Source: Treponema sp. (GTDB taxonomy: Bacteria; Spirochaetota; Spirochaetia; Treponematales; Breznakiellaceae). From it: a stretch of 64,000 nt of DNA. The stretch covers positions 85,866-149,865 of the forward strand of contig WQXI01000002.1 in the NCBI GenBank assembly GCA_009784935.1, given 5' to 3'. The position numbers and the translations under genes are program-made. This document shows positions 42,284 through 51,576 of the stretch, one piece after another. Each line of letters begins with the position of its first letter. The stretch's first letter is position 1. Under the pieces are notes generated by a model. That model saw nothing but the letters and a program-made list of their open reading frames with translations, ran no database searches and was not told the DNA's origin.

Positions 42284-44521
42284 ATGTATATGACAATTTT
42301 TAATTATATTTTTATATCTATTGCATATCTGGCTGGTCTTGCCGTGGCATCTGTATTTTTTACAGTTTCCGCCAAATTATCTAAAAAAGACACAAATAAT
42401 GCCAAAAAACAATTAGTCCAGCAAATGCTTATGGCGGACATATCCAGGAGCTTTCTTAATGATAAGGATACCGACTCATTAATTACCAAAACCTTGGAGA
42501 TGGTTGGTGAATTTATGGATATTTCTCAAATGCTTTTCTTTCAATTAAGTGATGATAATGTTACTTTGGCTTGTAAGAATGAATGGATTAACCCCAAATT
42601 AGGGTTTTCATCACGAATAAGCAGCATTTTACCCCTAAAAGAGCCAATGCTTTCTATCATTAAAAATCTTAAGCCCAACAACGGCTATGACTCCTGTCTT
42701 TCATCCAATGATCCAATTATTAGAAAGGCTATGGCTCCCTATAGGGTAAATTTTGAGAATTATATCACAACGCCTGTTTTTGTCAGGGACGAAATGATAG
42801 GCGTTATCGACTTTTCTAAGCAGGGCTCTGCCCGCCAATGGAGTGACAGCGAAATAAGTCTTGCGACCCTTTTTGCCAATACACTTTCCGGCGTTTATGA
42901 ACGTCAAGCGATGGGAAGACGCACTTCTATTGTAGAAAACTCGCCCTTTATAATTTTTTATTCTGACAGTAAAGGAAACATGGCATACTCCAATCCAGCC
43001 GTTTCGGCTGTCACCGGTTATTCGCTTGCAGAACTCTATAAAGGCGGGTTTGGGCTGATTTTTTCGGAAGATGATGTACGCCGGATTAAAGAAGAATATG
43101 TTCCGAATACGCAGAATAAAGAGGTGTTTAATCACGAAATAAATTTGATTTGTAAAAATAAAAAAATACGTCTTTTAGAAGTTACAAGTTTTAAATTAAA
43201 CGACGGAATGACAGCGGCTATCTGTATTGATTTAACAGAAAAACATACGCTGGAAGCTGAGCTTATTAAAGAAAAAGATAATGCCGAACGCGCAAGCCGC
43301 GCAAAGAGCGAATTTTTATCCAACATGAGCCACGAAATGCGCACGCCAATGAACGCAATTATCGGCATGATAGAAATAGCAATGAAATCCGCTGACAGTG
43401 ACAGAAAAAAATATGCGTTAGAAAAAGTCAGCGAATCTTCTAAACATTTATTAAGAATAATCAATGATATACTCGATATGTCTAAGATAGAAGCGAATAA
43501 ACTTGAACTTGCAGAAGTTAAGTTTAATCTCGGGAATCTGCTGCAAAAGTCTATATCATTTCTTAGAATACGAATGGACGAAAAAAAGCAGGAATTTATT
43601 CTTGATATAGAAGACGATATTTATAACCATTACATTGGTGATGATCAGAGGCTGACGCAGGTGCTTACAAACTTATTGTCAAATGCTGCCAAGTTTACGC
43701 CGGAAGACGGCAGAATAAGCTTAAAGGTTTCATTGCAGGCAAAAGATGAAGAATGCAATGTTCTGCGCTTCGAAGTAGAAGACAACGGAATCGGAATTTC
43801 TTTCGAACAGCAGGAAAAATTGTTCTGTGCGTTTGAACAAGCAGACAGCGGCACTACCCGTAAGTACGGAGGCACAGGTCTCGGGCTTGCAATCACAAAG
43901 CGCATAATAGAATTAATGGGCGGCTCTATCTGGATAGAATCTGATATAGATAAAGGCACAAAGTTCATTTTTACCGTAAAATTATTGCGGGATAAAGTTA
44001 ACGAAAATGACAAGCGTCTTAATGACAAAATTACGGCTCCTGTTATAGATAATGAGTTTGCCGGCAGGAGACTCTTGCTTGCAGAAGATATAGAAATTAA
44101 CCGCGAAATTTTAATTTCTTTGCTTGATAATACAGGAATTACAATTGATATAGCGGAAAACGGCAGGGAAGCGCTGGAAAAAATAACTGAATGTTCTGCC
44201 GACAAACCTTACGGCTACGACATGGTATTTATGGATGTGCAAATGCCGGAGATGGACGGAATCGAAGCAACAAAACGTATCCGCGAGTTCGAAAAAGACT
44301 GTAAAATTTTTGCTGATGATTGTATGGAATTTGCGGAACAAACTCCTAAACAATTATTGGAATTCCCCAAGGGAATTCCAATAATTGCAATGACTGCGAA
44401 TGTGTTTAAAGAAGACATTGATAAATGTCTCGCTGCAGGCATGAACGACCACATCGGAAAACCATTAGAGATGGATGTGGTCATAGAGAAATTAAGAACA
44501 TATTTGCATGCAGCGGCATAG
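42284..44521 (+). CDS. Hybrid histidine kinase, TM-GAF-PAS-HisKA-HATPase-REC
   Basis: One N-terminal membrane helix (about 5-28) is followed by a GAF domain (about 45-205), a PAS domain (about 212-325, SPFIIFYSDSKGN), HisKA (SNMSHEMRTPMNAIIGMIEIA), HATPase (GTGLGLAITKRIIELMGG) and a receiver with MVFMDVQMPEMDG. The kinase-receiver half is clearly paralogous to the kinase at 17355. It shares the insertion DCMEFAEQ... before GIPIIAMTANVFKEDID, which here is partly coded by a perfect palindrome (44351-44387). No Hpt domain is present, so a separate phosphotransfer protein is expected. Confidence 0.94.
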   Translation: MYMTIFNYIFISIAYLAGLAVASVFFTVSAKLSKKDTNNAKKQLVQQMLMADISRSFLNDKDTDSLITKTLEMVGEFMDISQMLFFQLSDDNVTLACKNEWINPKLGFSSRISSILPLKEPMLSIIKNLKPNNGYDSCLSSNDPIIRKAMAPYRVNFENYITTPVFVRDEMIGVIDFSKQGSARQWSDSEISLATLFANTLSGVYERQAMGRRTSIVENSPFIIFYSDSKGNMAYSNPAVSAVTGYSLAELYKGGFGLIFSEDDVRRIKEEYVPNTQNKEVFNHEINLICKNKKIRLLEVTSFKLNDGMTAAICIDLTEKHTLEAELIKEKDNAERASRAKSEFLSNMSHEMRTPMNAIIGMIEIAMKSADSDRKKYALEKVSESSKHLLRIINDILDMSKIEANKLELAEVKFNLGNLLQKSISFLRIRMDEKKQEFILDIEDDIYNHYIGDDQRLTQVLTNLLSNAAKFTPEDGRISLKVSLQAKDEECNVLRFEVEDNGIGISFEQQEKLFCAFEQADSGTTRKYGGTGLGLAITKRIIELMGGSIWIESDIDKGTKFIFTVKLLRDKVNENDKRLNDKITAPVIDNEFAGRRLLLAEDIEINREILISLLDNTGITIDIAENGREALEKITECSADKPYGYDMVFMDVQMPEMDGIEATKRIREFEKDCKIFADDCMEFAEQTPKQLLEFPKGIPIIAMTANVFKEDIDKCLAAGMNDHIGKPLEMDVVIEKLRTYLHAAA
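44351..44387. repeat. In-frame palindrome, 17-base arms, inside receiver domain
   Basis: CAATTATTGGAATTCCC, loop CAA and exact reverse complement. The second arm encodes the conserved GIPIIA strand and the first encodes QLLEFP just before it. It matches in place, though not in sequence length, the palindrome in the paralogue at 17481. Confidence 0.92.
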
Positions 44522-44602
44522 CGCTTTAACGCCGTTTACTAGCACACTGCGTTTTAGCGCCGTTTACTAACGCCGCTTACCAGCGCACGCGCTTTAGCGC
44601 GC
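44521..44602. repeat. Short degenerate tandem repeats between the kinase gene and rny
   Basis: Two 23-base units (44521-44543 and 44549-44571) share GCG-TTTA-CGCCGTTTACTA, followed by partial copies and a hairpin CGCGCT-TT-AGCGCG at the 3' end of rny. No known element recognised. Confidence 0.6.
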
Positions 44603-46123
44603 ATATTCGGTAATTCGTGTTTCCCGAATCATTGTTACTTTTATGCGGCCCGGATATCTAAGATCATTTTCGATCTTTTTGGCAATTTCTTTTGCCAGCT
44701 CCCGTGTCTGATCATCGTTTACAGACTCATTATTAACAAGGATACGCAGCTCACGGCCTGCCTGTATAGCAAAGGATTTATCTACGCCGTTAAAACCTGT
44801 GGCGATTGCTTCGAGGTTTTCGAGACGCTTCATGTAATTGTCCAATGTTTCCTTGCGCGCGCCGGGTCGTGCCGCAGAAATTGCGTCGGCTATCTGTACA
44901 ATAACAGCTTCTAAACATGTCGGTTCTATATCATTGTGATGACTGCCTATAGCGTTAATAATTCTTGGGTCTTCTCCCATTTTGCGCGCCATATCCATGC
45001 CAATTTCTGCATGGTTAAGGTCAGAGTCAGAGTCTGTGCCTTTGCCGATGTCGTGCAATAAAGCTGCGCGCTTGGCAAGGTCGCGGTTACAACCTACTTC
45101 TGCAGCGAGCATACCTGCTATCACGGCAACTTCTCTTGAATGGTGAAGAACATTCTGACCGTAACTTGTACGGAAATAAAGTCTGCCAAGCGCGCGGATA
45201 GCCTCTTGTTTAATATTATGGATACCCATATCAAAGAGGATTTTTTCGCCTTCTTCAAAGATTTTCTGCGAAATATCCTTGCTGACCTTGATGACGATTT
45301 CTTCTATACGGGCAGGATGTATTCGCCCGTCAAGAATGAGCCGTTCCAGAGCAATCTTTGCTATTTCTCTGCGAACAGGATCAAAACAGGAGATAACGAC
45401 AGCTTCCGGCGTATCATCGATGATGATGTCTGCGCCAGTTAATGTTTCTAAGGTGCGGATATTACGGCCTTCGCGCCCGATTATCCTGCCCTTCATTTCG
45501 TCGTTGGGAAGCGTTACAGTAGTTACTGTAACATCACCTGTTACTTCTGTTGCCAGCCGCTGAATTGTGGTTACAAGGATATCACGGGCTCTTTTTTCTG
45601 CCGCGACATTGGCTTCCTGCTCGATTTTATTAACAAGCGATTGAGCGTCAAATTTTGCTTCGTTTTCCAGATCTTGAATAATCAAAGCCTTGGCTTCTTC
45701 GGAACTTAATCCCGAGATTCGCTCAAGTTCTGCTCTGTAACGCTGTTCTTCTTTGGACAGCGCTTCTTCCCGTACCTGAAAAGCTTTTTCTTTTTCTGCA
45801 AAAACCTGTTCTGTACGCTCAATTTGAGCGGTTTTTTTATCTATCGCTTCTTCTTTTACTACAACGCGGCGTTCATACCGCTGCAACTCAGCCCTGCGTT
45901 CCCGAGTCTCCCTTTCCTGCTGGTTCCTTTCACGGATTACCTGTTCTTTTGCTTCAAGAAGAATCTCTTTCTTCTTTGCTTCCGCTTCTTTTATCGCATC
46001 ATGCTTTATTCTTTCAGCAAACTGCTCCGATGCCGTAAGTTGAAATCTGGCATAAAGCCATCTAATTATCCAGCCTAAGGTTAACCCGGCAAGAGGCAGG
46101 ATTATATACCATATGAAAGGCAT
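44594..46123 (-). CDS. rny: Ribonuclease Y
   Basis: RNase Y is a membrane-anchored endoribonuclease that starts mRNA decay. The 509 residues show an N-terminal membrane helix (FIWYIILPLAGLTLGWII), a long charged coiled coil (about 30-190), a KH domain with GRIIGREGRNIRTLE, and an HD domain with LLHDIGKGTDSD and GSHHNDIEPT. Length matches the family. It has a good promoter about 35 bases upstream (46162-46190) and a GGGGTG site before ATG 46123. Confidence 0.96.
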   Translation of the reverse strand: MPFIWYIILPLAGLTLGWIIRWLYARFQLTASEQFAERIKHDAIKEAEAKKKEILLEAKEQVIRERNQQERETRERRAELQRYERRVVVKEEAIDKKTAQIERTEQVFAEKEKAFQVREEALSKEEQRYRAELERISGLSSEEAKALIIQDLENEAKFDAQSLVNKIEQEANVAAEKRARDILVTTIQRLATEVTGDVTVTTVTLPNDEMKGRIIGREGRNIRTLETLTGADIIIDDTPEAVVISCFDPVRREIAKIALERLILDGRIHPARIEEIVIKVSKDISQKIFEEGEKILFDMGIHNIKQEAIRALGRLYFRTSYGQNVLHHSREVAVIAGMLAAEVGCNRDLAKRAALLHDIGKGTDSDSDLNHAEIGMDMARKMGEDPRIINAIGSHHNDIEPTCLEAVIVQIADAISAARPGARKETLDNYMKRLENLEAIATGFNGVDKSFAIQAGRELRILVNNESVNDDQTRELAKEIAKKIENDLRYPGRIKVTMIRETRITEYAR

Positions 46124-46161
46124 AATTCACCCCTTACCGAAGAAAATTCAAATTCTCTTTA

Positions 46162-46190
46162 AGAATAGACCAAATTTGCGGAATTGTCAA
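46162..46190 (-). promoter_or_regulatory. rny promoter
   Basis: Minus-strand TTGACA (46190-46185), a 17-base spacer and TATTCT (46167-46162), giving a normal leader of about 30 bases. Confidence 0.7.
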
Positions 46191-46224
46191 GGAAAAACAT
46201 TAAAAAAGGAATAATAAAATATTA

Positions 46225-47019
46225 TTACATCCTAAACTCGCTGCCAAGATACACCTTTCGGACCATCTCATTCCCAAGAATCGCCTCTCTGCCGCCTTTT
46301 GCAAAGATACTGCCGTCGGCGATGATAAACGCTTCGTTTGTTATCTCCAAAGTGTCGCGTACATTGTGGTCTGTTATAAGAACGCCGATACCTTTTTCGG
46401 CTAATCTGCGTATAATTTGCTTAATTTCGAAGACGGCGATAGGATCGATCCCCGCAAAAGGTTCGTCTAACAGCAGGAATTTGGGTTCTGCAGCTAATGC
46501 TCTGGCTATTTCTGTGCGCCGTCTTTCTCCGCCGGAGAGAGTATAGCCAAATTGAGACCTAATTTTGCTAATGCCGAATTCGCTTAATAAACCTTCTAAT
46601 TTATCCTTTTTTTGGTTGAGGTCAATGTCTTCACGGCTCTCTAAAATTGCCCAGATGTTTTGTTCTACTGTAAGTTTACGAAAGATTGAAGCTTCCTGCG
46701 GAAGATATGTAATGCCCATTCTAGCGCGGCGGTACATAGGAAGCGAAGTTATATCCTCGCCGTTTAATGTTACTATTCCGCTTGTTGGCGAATAAAAACC
46801 GACAATCATATAAAAAATTGTAGTTTTGCCTGCGCCGTTTGGACCCAAAAGCCCCGCTACTTCGCCGTTTTTCATAGAAAAATTTACGCCCTTTACGACT
46901 TCTTTTTTTCCGAAACTTTTATGCAAATCTGATATGCCAAGAGTGTATTCTTCCGGGATATATTCATAATCGAGCAGAGGACCTTCTATAGGCCATTCAG
47001 GTTCGTAACTTAATTTAAT
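46225..47019 (-). CDS. lptB: LptB-type ABC transporter ATPase (start uncertain)
   Basis: LptB powers extraction of LPS or related lipid towards LptC and LptA. The Walker A box is [11 protein letters not shown], the signature [17 protein letters not shown] and Walker [13 protein letters not shown]. The protein ends with the LptB-specific [14 protein letters not shown] and YLGSEFRM. The first canonical start, TTG 46926, encodes HKSFG and would remove the first beta strand (YTLGISDL), which is present in frame upstream. From the preceding stop to that TTG there is no ATG, GTG or TTG. ATT 47019 (after GGGGG) or CTG 46977 are candidates; ATT is used here. lptA and lptC follow upstream in the same operon. 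Confidence 0.85.
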   Translation of the reverse strand: MKLSYEPEWPIEGPLLDYEYIPEEYTLGISDLHKSFGKKEVVKGVNFSMKNGEVAGLLGPNGAGKTTIFYMIVGFYSPTSGIVTLNGEDITSLPMYRRARMGITYLPQEASIFRKLTVEQNIWAILESREDIDLNQKKDKLEGLLSEFGISKIRSQFGYTLSGGERRRTEIARALAAEPKFLLLDEPFAGIDPIAVFEIKQIIRRLAEKGIGVLITDHNVRDTLEITNEAFIIADGSIFAKGGREAILGNEMVRKVYLGSEFRM

Positions 47020-47630
47020 ATTGCCCCCGAAACAGAGCCTTCCATTATGACATCATCTGTGCTTAAATCTACGCGTATTCTGTCTGCGCGAAACTCATCA
47101 TCATTTTTGAATACTACAGGAAAGCCCGAAAGATCCAATAGTTCTTCTTTACGCCTGTAAATTGCGTATTCGGAACGGCAGACCATGTCATCTTTAAAAA
47201 GACGGACAGAAATCTGAAAAACCGCGATTTCGTTTTGATCGTCGTATTCTATAAAACGGCCTCTCGCTACAATTTCGTTTTGCCTGTCTTCCAATGTTGA
47301 GTTTCCTTCGAGTCTTGCTATTTTCAGCCGCCGGTCATAGCGCAGCCTGTCTGTAAAAAACAAAATATTTTTATCTTGTTCATGCCCCCATACATTGCCT
47401 ATACATTCTATAAAACGGTTGTCGCTTCCTTGTATTTCTATTCTGTCTGCGCGCAGGATTAAATTATCAGAACGGACTTCGGCGTTTCCTATTAAAATTG
47501 TTGTTTCTCTTCCCAGCGCTCTAGAACCGGACATTCTGTCTGCTTTAAAAGTAAATGTGTTTGCGTAAAGAGAATGCATGCCAATTATTAAAAATAAGAT
47601 TAACAATAAAAAATGCGGTTTACGAAACAT
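47010..47630 (-). CDS. lptA: LptA/OstA-like periplasmic lipid-transport protein
   Basis: The 206-residue product has a signal peptide ([19 protein letters not shown]) and a beta-jellyroll OstA/LptA domain. This shows the repeated pattern of alternating strands [39 protein letters not shown]. It would bridge the periplasm for lipid or LPS-like molecules. It lies three bases after lptC and overlaps or abuts lptB, in the classical set. Many treponemes lack LPS, so the cargo is open. Confidence 0.85.
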   Translation of the reverse strand: MFRKPHFLLLILFLIIGMHSLYANTFTFKADRMSGSRALGRETTILIGNAEVRSDNLILRADRIEIQGSDNRFIECIGNVWGHEQDKNILFFTDRLRYDRRLKIARLEGNSTLEDRQNEIVARGRFIEYDDQNEIAVFQISVRLFKDDMVCRSEYAIYRRKEELLDLSGFPVVFKNDDEFRADRIRVDLSTDDVIMEGSVSGAILN

Positions 47631-47633
47631 ATT

Positions 47634-48185
47634 TTATTCCTCCTCATCTATATCTTCTAATTCTATAGCGCCGGAGACACCGCCGGAAAATTCCCACGTT
47701 CTGTTTCTCGTGTCTACGCGAAGCCCAAGACCTGTAAAATTAGTGCTGTTTTTTTGAAGAACATTAACTTCGTTTTCTGTACCGGAGAACAAGAGCCGCT
47801 GGCTGTCTATCCAGTTAAGCTGAACTGTTTCTAAAATAATATCATCGGATTCTACTTCGATCCTTACGCCGTTATCTATTAAGATGTCTCTTGACTTCAT
47901 ATCTATAGAAGCAAAACCGGCTGATCCCGATGTGTTAATTTCTTCGCTGCGTCCGCTGAACTGTTCAAACGAAAAATGTTCAAGGTTCATTATTCCCTGT
48001 TTTTCGTATCTTTCTGCACGTTCTGCTCTAAACCGTAAAATCGGGTCTGCGGATTTAACGCGCACATATTCGACATTTTCCATTATTAAATCGGGCATTG
48101 TTCTTTCGGAAGCGTCAAATTCGCCGTAATCGAATGTGCAGGATATTAAAAATAAAATCGGCGCTAACGCTGCAATTCTTTTCAT
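47634..48185 (-). CDS. lptC: LptC-like lipoprotein
   Basis: The 183-residue protein starts with a lipoprotein signal ending FLISC. It contains a LptC-type beta-jellyroll (IMENVEYVRVKSADPILRFRAERAERYEKQGIMNLEHFSFEQF, then strands to ENEVNVLQ). In proteobacteria LptC has an uncleaved helix; here a lipid anchor would serve. It lies upstream of lptA and lptB and follows pyrG by 17 bases. Confidence 0.8.
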   Translation of the reverse strand: MKRIAALAPILFLISCTFDYGEFDASERTMPDLIMENVEYVRVKSADPILRFRAERAERYEKQGIMNLEHFSFEQFSGRSEEINTSGSAGFASIDMKSRDILIDNGVRIEVESDDIILETVQLNWIDSQRLLFSGTENEVNVLQKNSTNFTGLGLRVDTRNRTWEFSGGVSGAIELEDIDEEE

Positions 48186-48202
48186 AATTTTTTAATCCGT
48201 TT

Positions 48203-49780
48203 TTATTTTGCCGCAAGACATGCAGAAATAAATCCTTTAAAAAGTGGAGATGCCGCCATTGGTTTGGATTTATATTCGGGGTGAAATTGAACAGCTGCGC
48301 TCCATGGGTGGTTTTCTGAATCAGGCCATTCAACACATTCTATTGATTTACCGTCAGGCGAAAAACCTGCCGCCTTTAATCCGGATTTAATAATATCGTC
48401 ACGGTATTGGTCGGTAAATTTATAACGGCAGCGGCGGCGTTCTGATATTTTTTTCTTGCCGTATGCAGATAAGACAAACGTTCCGTCTTCCAGTACTGTC
48501 TCGCCCGCGCCAAGACGCATGGTTTCGTTTAGGGTAAATCCGGCACAGATGTCATCACTCTTGTTTAAGATATTTTTTGTCCATTCATTCAGCATTACAT
48601 ACATGCCAAGGCAAATGCCGAAAAATGGTTTTTTATTTATTCTTGCCCATTGCGCAGCCTTTATCATGCCATCGATACCGTTTTCGTTTTTATCTTCGTT
48701 AGATACTGTCATAACGCCCGGTATTAAAATACCGTCTATATTGTTTAGAATAGAATCAATGTTTTCTGTTTTTTCCAGCAAAGAAGAATCTATTTTTACA
48801 AGTTCCGCTTCTGTGCCGCATTCCAGACTTGCATGAAAAAGAGCTTCATAAAGAGAAGTATAAGTGTCATGGCTGTCCATGTATTTTCCGACAATGCCGA
48901 TTCTAACTTTTCCTTTTCTTGAGTTGTATTGTTCCATCAGAGCTTTCCAGAGACGCATGTCTGCGTGACGCAGTTCTACTCCCATCTTTCGCATAAGAAC
49001 CAAATCCATTTTCTGTTCAAAAAAGACAAGGGGTATCTGATAAATGGTCGTATCAATGTTGGGAGAAATAAGCACTGCGTCATAATCGACATTTGTAAAC
49101 TGCGCGATCTTATTGCGAGTCGGCTCATCAAGCATTACAGGAGAGCGGCAAATTAATATATCCGGTTGTATTCCCATTTCCTGCATTGATTTTACCGAGT
49201 GCTGAGTGGGTTTTGTCTTTAACTCTCCGCCTGCGACTTCCGGGATTAAGGTTAAGTGAACAGACAGCGCGTTTTTTTTGCCGTATTCATGAATCATTTG
49301 CCGAGCGACTTCGAGAAAGGGAACAGATTCGATATCTCCGACTGTTCCGCCTATTTCTATTATAACTACATCTGTGTCGTTTTCTTCTTTTGATACTGCA
49401 AGGATTCGTCTTTTAATTTCGTCTGTTATGTGGGGAATTACCTGTACGCACTTGCCGTCGTATTTACCTTCGCGTTCTTTTCGGATTACCGCTTCGTAAA
49501 CTTGTCCTGTGGTTATTGAGTTTGCCTGACTTAAGTTTCCTTTGGTAAAACGGGCATAATTGCCGAGATCAAGGTCGGTTTGGGCTCCGTCATCGGTTAC
49601 ATAAACTTCGCCGTGCTGATACGGGCTCATTGTACCTGCGTCTACGTTGATGTATGGGTCGCATTTTACCATACGGACATTGAGACCCCTGCTTTCCAGC
49701 AGCGCGCCGATAGAAGAAGCGGCAACACCTTTGCCTAAACTGGAACAAACACCGCCGGAGACGAAAATAAACTTGTTCAT
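48203..49780 (-). CDS. pyrG: CTP synthase
   Basis: PyrG converts UTP to CTP with glutamine. The 525 residues include the synthetase domain (FIFVSGGVCSSLGKGVAASSIGALL, KCDPYINVDAGTMSPYQHGEVYVTDDGAQTDLDLGNY) and a C-terminal glutaminase domain with the catalytic Cys in FFGICLGMYVML and QFHPEYKSKP. ATG 49780 is chosen over an upstream TTG. A promoter ends eight bases before it, so the message probably has little or no leader. Confidence 0.97.
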   Translation of the reverse strand: MNKFIFVSGGVCSSLGKGVAASSIGALLESRGLNVRMVKCDPYINVDAGTMSPYQHGEVYVTDDGAQTDLDLGNYARFTKGNLSQANSITTGQVYEAVIRKEREGKYDGKCVQVIPHITDEIKRRILAVSKEENDTDVVIIEIGGTVGDIESVPFLEVARQMIHEYGKKNALSVHLTLIPEVAGGELKTKPTQHSVKSMQEMGIQPDILICRSPVMLDEPTRNKIAQFTNVDYDAVLISPNIDTTIYQIPLVFFEQKMDLVLMRKMGVELRHADMRLWKALMEQYNSRKGKVRIGIVGKYMDSHDTYTSLYEALFHASLECGTEAELVKIDSSLLEKTENIDSILNNIDGILIPGVMTVSNEDKNENGIDGMIKAAQWARINKKPFFGICLGMYVMLNEWTKNILNKSDDICAGFTLNETMRLGAGETVLEDGTFVLSAYGKKKISERRRCRYKFTDQYRDDIIKSGLKAAGFSPDGKSIECVEWPDSENHPWSAAVQFHPEYKSKPMAASPLFKGFISACLAAK

Positions 49781-49788
49781 GTAGTACA

Positions 49789-49817
49789 AGTATGGTGGGT
49801 TTTAAAAGGAAATTCAA
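49789..49817 (-). promoter_or_regulatory. pyrG promoter, near-leaderless
   Basis: Minus-strand TTGAAT (49817-49812), a 17-base spacer and CATACT (49794-49789), eight bases from ATG 49780. Confidence 0.6.
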
Positions 49818-49891
49818 GTAACTAAAGGGGCAATCTATCCCTGTACTTGGTATATAATTAAGGATAATATATTTTAAAAAGGGGAGGGGAA

Positions 49892-50743
49892 ATGAAACAC
49901 AAAACTGTCTTTTTGGCGCTTATTGTTTTACAATACTTTGCTTTTGCAAATGATACCGAATTATTAAATGAATATAAGCTGCTTTATTTAGATTTATCGA
50001 ATGTTGATACAATGGGTTATAAATCGCATTTTAATAATCTGAACAATAGAGCCGGAGAGGATATTAATTTTTCTCAAGGTGCGCTGATTCATACAGGAAT
50101 ACTTACTGATTTAGCAATTATCGGCGAAGGCTTCTTAAAAATAAGGCTTGATAATGACATTGCAGGTTATACAAGAGCAGGTGACTTTCGTATTGACGCT
50201 AATGGTAATTTTGTAACACCGCAGGGTTATTTTTTATACGATAATATTAATTTGCCGGGGTTATTTTTACTGGAAACGCTCCGAATTACACGTTATGGCC
50301 GTGTTTTTATAAGAATTGCCGAAGGAAGCAGGAGAGAAGAAATAAGAGAAATAGAAGCTGGGCAAATAAAAATACATAGAGTTCCCAGTGATTTATTGAT
50401 TCGTTATAGTGATACTATATTTATTATAAAACCGGGCGCAGAATATACCGAAGAAAGAGAAGAAAAAATAGAATTTACCAGCCTTGTTGACGAAATCAGC
50501 TATGAACTTAATTCTCCAAGAATATTTCCCCAATGTTTGGAACATAGTAATGTTCATTACTTACCTGTAGTTTTGCGGATGTACTATATCTTATCTGTAA
50601 TAGGTGACGGCTATATCTCAAATATAGAATTTAAAAAAGAAATATTAAAAGTAATTTTTGACAACATTGTAAACAGCACACGGCAGGAAGACATTCTGTT
50701 GTATACCAAGACCATTTTACCGTATTTAAGATTTGATTATTAG
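49892..50743 (+). CDS. FlgF/FlgG-like protein with a Sec signal peptide
   Basis: Residues about 30-125 follow the flagellar rod/hook pattern: LSNVDTMGYKSHF, then LAIIGEGFLKIRLD and YTRAGDFRIDANGNFVTPQGYFLYD. Axial flagellar proteins normally lack a cleaved signal, but this one begins with a clear signal peptide (MKHKTVFLALIVLQYFAFA). The last about 110 residues match no flagellar domain I know. GGGGAGGGG precedes ATG 49892. No other flagellar gene is nearby. It may be a periplasmic protein derived from a rod protein; its function is unknown. Confidence 0.75.
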   Translation: MKHKTVFLALIVLQYFAFANDTELLNEYKLLYLDLSNVDTMGYKSHFNNLNNRAGEDINFSQGALIHTGILTDLAIIGEGFLKIRLDNDIAGYTRAGDFRIDANGNFVTPQGYFLYDNINLPGLFLLETLRITRYGRVFIRIAEGSRREEIREIEAGQIKIHRVPSDLLIRYSDTIFIIKPGAEYTEEREEKIEFTSLVDEISYELNSPRIFPQCLEHSNVHYLPVVLRMYYILSVIGDGYISNIEFKKEILKVIFDNIVNSTRQEDILLYTKTILPYLRFDY

Positions 50744-51576
50744 CCTATCAACACAGCTACTAGTTTAGCTTCTTCGCCGTCGGACATTTCTGCCGGAAGG
50801 ATAAGCGGGTGTGCTTGGGTTGGAGGCAATAAAAAGCCTGCTTCGAGAAATTTATTAAATAATGTTTCCCATTCTTCTGTAGTTGTCTCTTCTTTTAAAG
50901 TGAGATAAATGCCTTGTTTTTTCCATTTTGATGTACCGGTTTTTAAAGCCTTATTAATGCGAGGCAGATTGAGTTTGGCTCTTTGCGGCGAAGCAAGAAT
51001 GTCATGAATCCCGCGTGCTGCAAGAGCAAGAAGAATAGGAGAGAGAGCATCGCTTGGCGGAAGCTTTGTTAGATTCTCTTCTAATTTTGCCGCAACGATA
51101 CACAGACCAAACGGAAGTCCATCGCGCCAAGTTTGGATTCCGGGTAAAATTGGGATAAATAAAGATTGCGTATTATCGGCAGCGAAAGGTTCTTCTGGAT
51201 TTGTGTATGGTCGCCAGAATTTAACTCCTCTTGACTCATTCTTCGCTGCAGAACTGTGTGAGATCTTTGACAATAATTCTATTGGAGGCGCGGCATAATA
51301 ACAAAAACTACACTCAGGAAAAAGTTTTGATAGAGCTTTTAAAAATCGTTTTTCTGTAAAATGCGGGAAGGGAGCGTATAAACCCCGTGACGCTGTGTTT
51401 TTTAATTCGCGTAATAAATTCGGCGGAGTGTGACCAAGGACAGCTGCGCCGCCATTCAGCCAAAGATCGATTAAGCGTTTTCCGCCTTCTGTGTAAAGGC
51501 GGTAATTTCTTGCACGTTGTACTTTCGGAATACTTGCCATAATATTCATTATATTAGTTGTCTTCGATTTTTTCAT
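50740..51576 (-). CDS. Class III aminotransferase-like protein, probably not catalytic
   Basis: The N-terminal half (RLYTEGGKRLIDLWLNGGAAVLGHTPPNLLRELKNTASRGLYAPFPH) resembles glutamate-1-semialdehyde and class III aminotransferases. The protein is 278 residues instead of about 420. The central PLP-binding region is mostly missing, with no recognisable Asp-plus-Schiff-base-Lys pair. It could be a decayed enzyme or a re-used fold. The start may be ATG 51576, inside the end of uvrD, or the downstream ATG 51549. Confidence 0.55.
   Translation of the reverse strand: MKKSKTTNIMNIMASIPKVQRARNYRLYTEGGKRLIDLWLNGGAAVLGHTPPNLLRELKNTASRGLYAPFPHFTEKRFLKALSKLFPECSFCYYAAPPIELLSKISHSSAAKNESRGVKFWRPYTNPEEPFAADNTQSLFIPILPGIQTWRDGLPFGLCIVAAKLEENLTKLPPSDALSPILLALAARGIHDILASPQRAKLNLPRINKALKTGTSKWKKQGIYLTLKEETTTEEWETLFNKFLEAGFLLPPTQAHPLILPAEMSDGEEAKLVAVLIG

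Noticed and set aside
45140..45563. Plus-strand open frames antisense to rny
   Set aside because: They are shadows of the well-supported RNase Y coding frame and have no ribosome-binding site or recognisable domain.
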